The position numbers and the translations under genes were made by a program. Of a stretch of 64,000 nt of DNA, positions 14,301 through 26,300 are shown piece by piece (the stretch's first letter is position 1; every line of letters begins with the position of its first letter). The DNA comes from Alviniconcha marisindica (Eukaryota; Mollusca; Gastropoda; Provannidae). The stretch is taken from assembly GCA_018857735.1 (NCBI GenBank), contig JABMCL010002335.1:347501-411500 (forward strand). The letters run 5' to 3'. The notes under the pieces are model-generated. The model was not told the DNA's origin. It saw only the letters and a list, made by a program, of their open reading frames with translations, and did not search any database.

Positions 14301-17300
14301 TAATAAAATCTCACTGTTCCACACCTACCACTTCCGAGGAGACAATGAGGAAGACAGCAATGTTAGCTGCCAAAAGGACAGAAAGACAAGGATGAGTGAA
14401 GCACGATCCCATCACACATACTGCATTCACTCCTTCCATGCTCAGTGGTGTTTGTTTTAGAATAAATATTTTGCAATTTTCCGACCGTTATCTTTTCTCT
14501 CCTGTTTGTTCCGTTATAGCCATGACTGGTGTAAAATAAAACCAAGCAGGACCATTTTCTACAGGATCACGTCACAACAAACAGAACAATGTTTTGAACA
14601 TGAACTTCTATTCAACTAAAATTAGCAGTCACTTGTATGATTCTGCATTCAATGAGGCAAATTCTGTCAAGAGATCATGGTCAGCCAGGTTCATCTCTTC
14701 TTCTTCCAACGGTCTCATTGATGATGAAGCACTGTGCCTTGAAGATCACAACAATCTGGCAGTAGTGGTGTATGAAGCAGTTGTCCACTGTCTATGCCAC
14801 GGTACCTGTATGCAGACTGGACATGGTCTGCTGGCAATGCCACAAAACTTTATTTCGAAGTACAGATGAAAACAGATTTCAGGTTTGAACTGTATTTGAG
14901 ATATTTCACTTTTGTTGTTGTTGTAAACCATTCAATTAGCACCTATGGTGGCGTCAACTATCGTCTGTCAAAGCCAACACAAAATGTGGTGGTGGCAGCT
15001 GCTGCGCATCAGCACTGTCCATGGATCACACCATAGTAGCTGTGCACTTAACAGTCTCTACTGCATCCCAATGGGTGAAAGTTTAAATCTTGATTACATC
15101 GGAAGATAAACTAGAATCCAAGGTTCCCAACCAAGATAACTTCCTGTTGCTGAAGAATGTTTTATATACTTTTTGGCTACTGGATTCTCCTTGTACTACT
15201 GTGTGACTGGCAGAGGGCTGGACCAGAGTGAGATCAATAAAATAAAAAACCCTTTCCAGACTAAAATTCCCAGCACAGACATTTCCATATTCAGAATTTA
15301 ATACTTCTGTAAAAATGGACATACTGTATCACTCATGCACTCTAAAGTTTCATTATTGTGACAAATTTGTAAAGGTTCAAACCCCTGCCGAGTTGATACT
15401 CTTACTGGCAGTAATGCAGCCTGGTACATGTAGTGCTTCCTGAGAATCTGACATTAACATCTCCACGTGACTTCAGGCCCACCAGGTAGTCCATTTGAAA
15501 ACTTCCTAAGCAGACATGAAGTCTGCAGGCTGCTCTCCCCACTGTCATATAACTTTCAAGGAAGAGAACACAGATCCAAGATGCCATGGTTACTGCTGTA
15601 AGATTTGATTTACACTAGCTGGGTATTTCAGCCACAGGTGTTTGTAACGCTCTGCTTTGATCCTGTGTATTTTCTATATTTATGTTCCATTTAATGTGAC
15701 TGTGATGGGATATCAAACACAAATGAAAGACGGGAAGTGATATGAGTGACAGACATTTGCTTGAGTGCATAGAGGAGGCACATGAAGGTAGCAAGTAAAG
15801 TCTTCCGTCATCCACACACACACACATTCATACACGATATATGTGCAACCATACGCATTACCCACGGGGCTGCCAAAAGAATCTTTATTCAGAAAATTTC
15901 TGCAAGCCGAAGATGAGCTGGATCTCCTGGAGGTTCTCCTGACTGTAGTTCAAATGTACTATGTCACATTTCGCTTTTCACTCCTTGCCTTCACATTTCG
16001 ACGATCCCATTTTCAATTTTGTTGAAAAGGTCTTTTGAAGATGAAGCTTGCTCAAACTGCTGGATTGATGATTCAAAATACAAAATGCTGCAATCCAAAC
16101 TACAGCCTTTCAGAGCTAACACATATTAAAAAAAAAAAAAAACAGTAACAAAAACGGAATTTGCACCCTCTTAATAATTATCCATTCTTTTCTTTTTGTA
16201 CATGCACCAATCTGAAGGAAAGTTTAACATACTTTCATGTCAGAAGAGATGTTAACATCATTTCAACCTAGACAAACTAGATAAATACTGACGACTATAC
16301 TGTCACACATACAGCAGGATCGTTTGTATCAAACTCAAAATAATTCAAACCAAAACTTAAAATCTCTATAACATATAAAGAGGATACAAAATGCCAACAC
16401 TGCACAGCCAGGAGAAAATGTTTCATTAAAAATTAAGACAGCAAGACTTAATTTGCATCCAACTAGAAAATATACTTCTTTTCTTTTTTTGTTCTTTTGA
16501 ATTCTCCTGTGACCTTGAAAACTGGTATGGTCATATATAATATGAACAGGTAAAGTCATAAAATGTTTTGTCCTGGTTGTTTGCACATGTTATTTGATTA
16601 AATTACCAATTATTTCTGACATCAGGACTGCTGTATTTCCGCCCTTTGTCTTCGATACTTTCACATTTAGACTCCACAATTATAAAATAACAGCACAGCA
16701 ATAAATACAATGAGATTTTCCAATAACTGAGCACACAAACTGGTCCATTTGTATGCAAAATCAAAGCGGAAATTAACCAAGACACAATGAGGGTCCTATT
16801 GATGGGAATGGAGCAAAAATAGACTTCTGGTCCTGCTTGTTAAAAACTGACATCTAAAGTCACAAAAATACGACTGTGAGTGCTGTGCTGCCATTTTGTG
16901 CGTGTCAGTCTGTATCAGTGATGTCATGAACAAGGCTGGAATGTGTGGCAATAAGTATCAAATATGTCATCAGTTTTTTTCCTGCCCTTCACTGTTAAAG
17001 AGTAAATCAACATGGCTACCTAAACACAATGTATGCTCACACTCAAGTACAAAGTTGAAAAAACAGTTAACAAGCTCCCTTCAAATACACACCAGCATCG
17101 CACAAAGCATAATGTGTATGATGATGTAAACTACTACATAGCAACAATACAAAATTTAAACATACTGAACAAAAATCTACAGAACTAAATTTGCAGATTC
17201 TGTTTCTGACACACCTGTGACCTTGAAACTGGGTCAAAGTCATCAAACTGGCATGAACAGGTAGATCCCAAACTGGGTTACATCACAAAAAGTTTTAGAG

Positions 17301-20300
17301 ACTTCAGTTATGAAAGTGTCCGAGAAAAAGCCAGTGTCAAAAGTTTTTTTGACACATTAACAAATGCACAGTTTCTACAGATCCCTTAAATACAAAAAAA
17401 CAAAACAAAAAAACGGTTTACTTGACAGCCATACAGTTTGAACTTAATCAGACAAAAAACCTAAAATTTCAGTTAAAATGAACACTGCTGTCACTTTGAA
17501 ATGTGGCTACAGCCAGTGAAGGTGGTCTGAACAGGGGAAGCTTAATGAGCCATACAGAGTTTGAACTTAATCAGACAAAAACCAAACATTTCAGTTAAAA
17601 TGGACACTGCCATAACTTTGAAATGTGGCCACGGCCAGTGAAAGTGGTCTGAACGGGTGAAGCTTAATGAGTTATGCAAAGTTACGTTGGGTAACGTTTT
17701 CGACACACCGAGACAGTGAACCAGCTGGCTGGCTCAACACTGATCATTGCACAGACTTGCTTTTTTTCATGTGGGTCAAAAAATAACATTATAAATCAAA
17801 ATATCTTCATGCCTGAAAACAACAACAAACAAGAAAATGTGACCCAGTTTGACATGATGCTGGAACTTGTCATTCAAATATGAGTCTGAATTCTCTGTTT
17901 GCGAAGTGTTAAGGTAACACACAAACACATACAATCAGATCTGTTGAAATTTGTGATTGGATGTAGCGGTTGACATAAAAGGCACACACCCCACCCCTTT
18001 AAAAAAAATTAATATATTAAAACCTTTTCTATGGATCTAAATTGCCAACTGGTAGAAATCTGATTGTAAACCTTTCACAAACTATCCAACTGATGTAACC
18101 AAATTCAGAGGAAGCTTTCTCATATGCAAGATTAATTTTTCTAAACTAATTTGTATGACATTCTGTTTGTATTGCCCTGCAATATTAATACACAAAATAA
18201 GTGTGAACATTAAGTACACCACTTCGGTGGATATTCAAAAACTATAAAAAGCTATTCACTCATGCAGAATCATATGCGAGCGCAGTGAGTCTGCTCGCAA
18301 GCAAAGAACAACACTATATAAAAGCAATCAGCAACAACATCAAGTTGCTGCCATTTTACATCACCAAAGGCTTATATCACAGTCTGCTTTGTATCATTTC
18401 ATTCACAGTTTTCTACACACACACACAATTATGCCATTCACATGCCACTCGATGTCCTTGTCTCAGCAGTGAGATCAAATTTCTCAACAAGAGGAGCACA
18501 AGCTAAACAGACTGTGATACCCAACTGCCTAGACTAGATCAGTAGAGAATGTGCAAAAATAATAAGTACAGTTAATGAGTAATAATGTAAGCTACTGTAT
18601 TATCCCACATTCAAATTAATATTACTAATAGAATGTTTTTTGTTTTTCTTAAAAGCCATTATAGCTTATTTTCTTCTACCACATGAAAGTTGTTTTTTAT
18701 CATTTCAGGGTTTCTAAATCTAAAGTTGGTTGTCATACACTAACAGCCAATATTTCGCTAGCAACTGAATAGAGGCTGTGAGAGTGACATCAAGTGGCAG
18801 AGTGCCCATACAACTTGGAAGTACACATCCTCACAGTAATACTTCCAAGAACAAATGGACATGTAACCAAACACCGTAAATCTTCACTGATCAAATGAAA
18901 TGCATTATACTAAAAGTGTAAGTGTCTGACAAAGTCAAAAGCTAGTTGCCAGCTAACTTCCATCGCATTTAAAATTACTTCATAAATGAACAAGTCAATG
19001 TGAATGCTTTTGCTTTGTTGTGTCCAAAGACGGGAAGAAGAAAAATGAACACTATATAATACAGTAGCCAATGAAAGCTCTCCCAGTATTTTTTCTTCCC
19101 ATGTTGTTTTTGCAAAATAACCATATTATACTCCTCTACAGTCACCTTGTAATAACTGGGTATACCATGTCAGTGAACGCGGTCATAACAGTACTTTGTT
19201 CCACAAAGCGTCACATTTGCTTCCCATGTTTTGGGATTAGAAGATAACAAAGGCATTCCTAACTAATCATATGCTGAAAAAATAAATTTAAACAAAAAAT
19301 TTAAATTCCAAAAATCCATCTACTACACAAGACCATAAAAATGCAAACATTATCCATTGCACACTGCTCATATTGCATCATGAATCAAAATAAACTGGTA
19401 CCTTACAAAACAAATCAATAAAAAAGTATTAAGCACACCGATAACAATAGGACCTCAATCAATGAATACCAACTGCCTTAACACATGGTGAAGTATCATT
19501 ACTGGCATGTTCAACCAACACCAGATTACTCTCAATTAAATGTGATGAATTGAGATGCAAGTGAGAAATACCCGACACCTAACTGCACCAATGGTTATGC
19601 AATGCCCATATGTTTCACCATTATGTGTGTGTAAGAGGGGGTTGTTGGTTGGTATGTAGGTTGCTTTTGTTTTCGGGGGGAGGGAAGGGGGGGAACTAAA
19701 ACCACTCATAAATAAGTTAGTAACCGGATTTTAACATCCTGTCAATCACACATGGTCGCTTCAGGACAAACCATTCATAATTTGTTTTAGAAGTCCAAAG
19801 TACTATACACACACACACCACTTGTCACTGCAAGTATGAATCAAGTATCAGAGCAAAGATTTCACCCCACTTCAGTGGGCATCATTATGAAGCTAAGGGC
19901 CTAAATTGAGGGTCACAACACTGAAGTAGCCTATCATTGATTAGGCCGTAACCGTTTTGTTTTTTGCACCATACCACAAATGCTCAGCCTCACCAACATC
20001 TTCACACTTACACTCATTCAGTACATACATAAAACAGCTTTTGTGAGTGCGTGTTGTTTTTTCATTCCTTTTGAGTAATTTTAAAAGTATTCTTTCAGAT
20101 GCACAAGCTACCAGAAAAACTCTGGGTCACCAAAAGGATCTCACAATTCCACGGTGATCTTTACTTGTATTTAACTGCCAAATAACTGATTGTAATTGCT
20201 GTTTTTGTGACAGTTGCTTCTAGGTCAACTTATCTTTCATAAAAACAGCAAAGGTACAGTCTCACTGTAGCTGTTCCAAAGAAAAATAACACATCAGTGA

Positions 20301-23300
20301 AGGAAGCAACTACAAAAGTAAAAACAGGGGTTCTAATCAATTATTTGGCTGCCAGAGCAAAGAAAAGTAGATCACTGTTGAACTGCAACCAAGCACTAGC
20401 AAAAATGAAGGGGGCTGTGATCTCCACTTTCCCCCCTACAATTCAGTCACACTTATGCTAGTGATTGCAGTTGCACCAGTCAAACTTATGCTAGCAGCTA
20501 TGGTTGTGCTTAGATCTTTTCTGCTGCTTTAACACTTGTCCCTCTCTCTCTCAATGTAACAGTCATCAGACTTTGCTGCGAAGTGCATCTTCACACACAT
20601 GAGCCAGGTTAAAGTGACACGTTTTCAGCTGAAGTGGTTCCTATGTTTTGTGTGTGTGTGTGTGTGTGTGTGTGCAAAAAATTATGCAAACCATGGAATT
20701 ATTTTTTAAATTTTTTTTTTTTAGAGCTTTCAATATCAATCCTATAATTGGTGCAATTGGTTATAAACATTAAAATGCTTTGCATCACACAAAATACTTT
20801 CTAAATATATGCATGTGTCTACCAATGAAAGACTGATCTGTGCCAAAATCCAACACAGATTAAAAATGGGCAGACATGAAAATGTAATTTTTTTCAACAA
20901 GTTAGCACCAATGCTGCTGCTATTGCACTGTAAACATATTTTCCGCGTAGTTCATACATGAACATTTATGAAACACTTCAACTTATTCCCAAATGTTTAT
21001 CAAAAATGCTCAAAGCACAAACACAGACCTTTAAATCTTTTGACAATTCTCAATCACCTTTGATAACACATGAACACTCAAGAAATAAAAGATCAAATAT
21101 GTATGGAATGATTGATCAGTTGCCCCAAATAATAAAAACAGTTCAAGATGCCAATTGCCATATAATACTAAAATCACAAGAGACATTCAATCATTAGATC
21201 AGATCTTAATAAAACAGCACCCATACCATTCAGCAACAGATTCCCAATTTAGTATGGTTCATACGGTCACACTACATTACACATCTCTCACTGCATACCA
21301 TAACAAACTTCAGGGGCTGAATTAAAACATTTTTTATATATATGAATTGCTGACTACGAAAAGAAACAGAAACTGCAGAGTGCATCACAATCTAGCATAC
21401 CAATGACAGACAACTTCAAAAGATAATGAATTAGCTATTGTACAGATGTAACATTTTCTTGAAAACAAGCATACCCACATCAAGAAAAGAAAAAAGTTGG
21501 GGCAGGGGAAATTACAGATGAACGTAGTAATCCATTAAAGACATTGACAGAGACACATGCGGAGGTACAAACGCTACACACTAGCCTTTCCTGTTCCACT
21601 TACTTTCCAGAACATTTAAGACTGAAAAGTTCTGTTGCCACTACTTTTAACAATTTACCCAACTACAATCTGAATAATGGCACCAAATGATGGTCTGCCC
21701 AACAAACCACATCATAAATCCCCCTTTCACTACTCATCTTAACTCATTCCGGACAACGCTGACATGGCAGAATGCCAAAATGTTCTACTCAGCAAGCTCT
21801 GTTGAAGACATTGTTTAAAATCTGATATTACTGACCCAGAAAACCTCAGAATTAAGTTGTCGGTTTAGAAAGATCCAAAAACCAAGGTGTTTAGATCAAG
21901 ACAAATTTTTCACTCCAAAACATAACTTTATTAAAATAACAATACAAACAGTTATGCCCTACTTCTTTTTCAGTGGTTGCTCTCATTCCTAACGAACTAA
22001 ACCATTTGAACTGGTTTGCACACAATGTGCCAGTAAACAGAGCTGCAGATTTTACTAGCCCATCAGTAAAAAGCAACGTAAACTGTCAGATTGAACGTTC
22101 CTGTACAGAAGAATACTGTCCATGGATAATGCTGCCAATTGTAACATTGAATAGCACTCACTGTGGTCACTTAAACGACTCATCCACCCACCCTACTCCC
22201 ATCATTCAGCGATTCATACCACATATGAACACAAGTTTGCATACCAACAAGTAGAACTGAGACATAAACACCAGTTTTATAATGTTCAATGTACATTCTG
22301 AACATGAAGCTGATACAACAAAATGTCAAAAACAAACAAGGACAAACAAACAAGTATCACCAAAACAAATCAGATCTGTCAGAACCAAGCTCAATGTTTT
22401 ACGCACATTATCTCACGTAACCGAAAACATATCTAATATCAGCACAACGGTGCAATAACAAAACTGAGCAAGCCAAACATTCAGCAAAACACACAAAAAT
22501 GCAAGCTATGGAACGTAGTAAATTAGTTCACATGTGCTATGTCATGTGTACGTATTTTACTCTTTTGTTTTCAAAGTTCACGCAATGCATTCAGTCATTT
22601 GAAATGTAAAGCATATGTTCAACAGATCACATTTTATCCACATGAAATATGCATGTCAACACATTGTTCAGATGTAAAAGTAAAGAGGTTACCAATCCTT
22701 GATTTGTAAGCTATAAAACACGTACTGCTTTCGCCACTTCCTGCTTGTACGCCTCCCTGAAACACAAGAGTATGAAACTGCTTAGGCACCTCAAAACTGA
22801 CCACAAAATACAAGAGAAACTACACACATGACCACAAAATTCTAGGTTTCCTCAAAAATCTAGCCACCTCAAAATATGTTTCATCCAACATGTAGAAGAG
22901 GTAAAAACAAAAGCTTTTGAAATTCAAAACTGAAGGTTAATGGGGGAACATTCTACTGATTCCAATTTTAAAAGCCAACCATGTTTTGTGAGCGACACTT
23001 GGTGGGACTGATTGCATAAAACAACTCCATATGTCCTAACTTGCCTGTTTTACACCCCCGCTTCTCTGGTGCTTAAAATAATTTTTTAAAAAAGAGAGGG
23101 TTAAACCATCCGCTTCTCACATTTTCATCTCTAAAATATTGTGAACTTTGAAAATTTGTAGCATAAAAGATTATTGCATCAAACTTTGTAAATGTGAAAA
23201 TGCTACTGGAAGGAAGTGGCATATGCACTTCCATTTGAAAGGCATTGTTCTGTCTGAAATGCAAAGGCATCATTCTGTTTGAAATGCAACAAGGGCGACA

Positions 23301-26300
23301 GTGAAAGTGTGCAACGCTGTTCAGTGGGCCATGCTGGGCAATTCAGGAACTGCAGAGCACACTTCTGGTGAGCCATCTCCAACAGTTCAGGGGACATTGG
23401 GTTCTGTACTTTAAATCTGTACATGATCTTGTATCTCAAACTTCATCCAGAATTTGAAACTAAAATTGACAAAACCGTAATTTATTCAACTCACCATGAC
23501 TTCTGAGTGCTGCTTGCGGCACATGGCTTGGCTGGCACTCGATAGACAATCACAGATGCATTTCTTGGAATCAAGGTAGAGTTGTTCTTGTACACTGCAA
23601 CACATTAAAAAAAATATTTCAGTCTTCTCCAAAGTAAGTCTGCCATAAAAACAAGACCATCAATATCAACCCTCTGCCTGTTCAGAATGAGGACAGCTCT
23701 CAACTTGAAAAGTTCTCTTTGAAAAATCAGAAATTGGCCCATATCTATGAACAACAAATCAACCCCTTATTTGTGTTTACTTTCTAAATGGTAATGACAC
23801 TGAAAAAAATCAGCATGTGTGAAGAACAAGAAGACTATCCGGCCAGCCTTAATGTATTTCAAGTTAATACTTAATAGGCCCATTTTTCCACATTTAAGCT
23901 GCCAAAACACTGTATAAAAATGGCTGCTTGATGCTGATGTTCCTGACAAAGACTACTATTGAGAAGAAAACAAACACTTGCATGGACTAACACCATCCCA
24001 CCTACCACTGATGACCACAAATTACTGAAACAAATTGGATTAATGCATCAAAACAAATCACGGTCAACACAGACATCAAAGAGAGTGACAGGAAAATCTC
24101 CAATGCAACAATCCAAGTAAACTTTGACAAGGCTGTTGTCATGCAAATTGGTTGCAAGTGGCACTTAACACAACTTTCACAATCTAAAAATAAACCCAAG
24201 CAAATAGTTTTTGAACTTTTGAACCTAATGACGACTTGTGCATGTGGAAGGACTGCTGGACTGATGTACCCTTTAGCAAGTCAGGATATGGGGGCTATCC
24301 ACCTTTAACTTTGTTTATTTGAGTACTCTTTTAACAAATCAGGATTTGAGGTTATCTACCTTTAACTTTATTTTCTATTTAGACATACAGGCCCTTTATA
24401 GCCATTGTTGTTTTAGAACCCCTGCTCAATGTCTACAAATATACTTTGATGTGGTCCCATATAATGGATACAATACAAAAAATACACAGATGACTGAAAA
24501 TTGATATGTACAATACAGCATATAACAAAAAGAATTGCATATCCCATCTTTTCCTAAGGATCCTTTGCACCAAAAACAGTTTTAAATGTATTCTGACATT
24601 TTTCCATTACCAATTTTTCTACGGATTGCTTGACAGTCTCAAATCCTTAGAATATCCATTACAAGGATGCCAATGATAGTTTATGCCACTGAGGGGTGCA
24701 AATTAGAGTTTAGGGCTGTCACTGAAAGTTAGAATGTAAAAGAGGAAGGAGAAAGAAAAGAAAAAAAGCATATAAAATGGTCTCCATAAAAGACAGAGAA
24801 AAATAATTAAGCAAATAATTTTTGTGTGTGTGTGTGTGTATGTGAGCATGCATTCATGTTGTATGCACTGAATTTTGACAATATGTATTTGTAAAGAACA
24901 TGTAAGCGCTTAGGGCCTGTGTGGGTTAGGCAGACCTGCCTACCCCAAATTGAGTGAGTGTGCATTCATGTTGTATGCACTGAATTTTGACAATATGTAT
25001 TTGTAAAGAACATGTAAGCGCTTAGGGCCTGTGTGGGTTAGGCAGACCTGCCTACCCCAAATTTCCTATTTGTGTACTCCAGTGACCAAAATTGTGTACT
25101 TTCCCCAAAAATGGTGTACTTTCCAAATTTTGTTTGCACACATGGGAAACAGTTATTACTGACTTTGACCAAATGCACACCCACATTTGGAAACATGGCA
25201 ACAGAGCCAAAGTACATGTTTTATTTTAAATTCATCTCAATCAGAACCACAATGCAACACCATGCAATAACTATGTTTTAGCTTATATATAATACTGAAG
25301 CTAAACTGTGTTGCTTACTACTATACTAGTTACTTACTGTACCGAGTTAATAGAGGTTTTGATTTTTAATCAAATGCAAATACCTTGCAATGGTCATGTT
25401 TGTTTTCTTCTCAATAATGTCTGCTGTTGCAATCGGCACAATCAGTTCCGTGATCATCGCTTCAGCCCCAGGGCTCCCATTAGTGAGTATTTCAAGGTTT
25501 CTGGGACTCCCTACTAAAGTGCTACAACTTTTAGAGGGTCCCCGAGCAGTTTTAAAGGGTCAAGTCTAATATGAAATGGCAGCTATGCAGAAGTATTCTG
25601 CTTTGCATAATGCCCTTTGTTCCTTCTACAACTCAGTTCTGGTTTCAATTCTGCCAGACAATGCCACTTTTACTTGTACACTTTCAGGTATGCTGGTTCA
25701 TCATAGCACTAACAGGTTTATTCAAAGACATATTCTCGTAGTACTCTGGTGGTTGGCAGCCCTGCCAACTCTGTAGATGTGTTCAGTAGCATCCATTGGT
25801 CAGTATGAAATGGTTTAAGTAGCTGGGTAAAAAAGCAAAATGTGTGGCATTTTCAAACACAAGACCATTATAAATATTTGTCTGAAAGTGAAACAAGTTA
25901 GAGTAACACTCTGAATCTGTGGAGCAGACCAAAACCAGAGAATGAAGGGAGAAAGCTCTCGTCTTTGCAAATTGCAAATGGAGAGCAGGGTAATACAAAT
26001 ATCAGGCTGATTCTGTAATTAATGGTGTCTTGTCTTAACATCACTCAAAATGTAAGTTGCCTCCCTTGATAAATATGGTGCCACTCTGAATAAATTCACT
26101 GCAGAAATTGCACTGATCTTCATAGTTCAGGAGCTGTGTGAGAGTCGAGGTGGCTGTCCTGAGCTGTTGTCCTAACGAGCCTTCTGGTTTCCATGGATGT
26201 AAAGCTATATTGAACCATGCTTCGGCACTGGTCACAGCTTGTCCCTAATATGTCAACTGACATCTGAGGACATTAAGCATCACTTCATCATCATCAGCAC

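Larger units (their letters stand above)
14273..22725. other. RBBP6 intron 3, 8.45 kb
   Basis: Longest RBBP6 intron. It holds TGACCTTGA-type repeats (16500, 17200-17700), a SINE-tail copy (GGATTTTAACATCC at 19726), a G-rich patch (about 19670-19695) and a (GT)n tract (20649-20674). No additional exon found. Confidence 0.65.
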
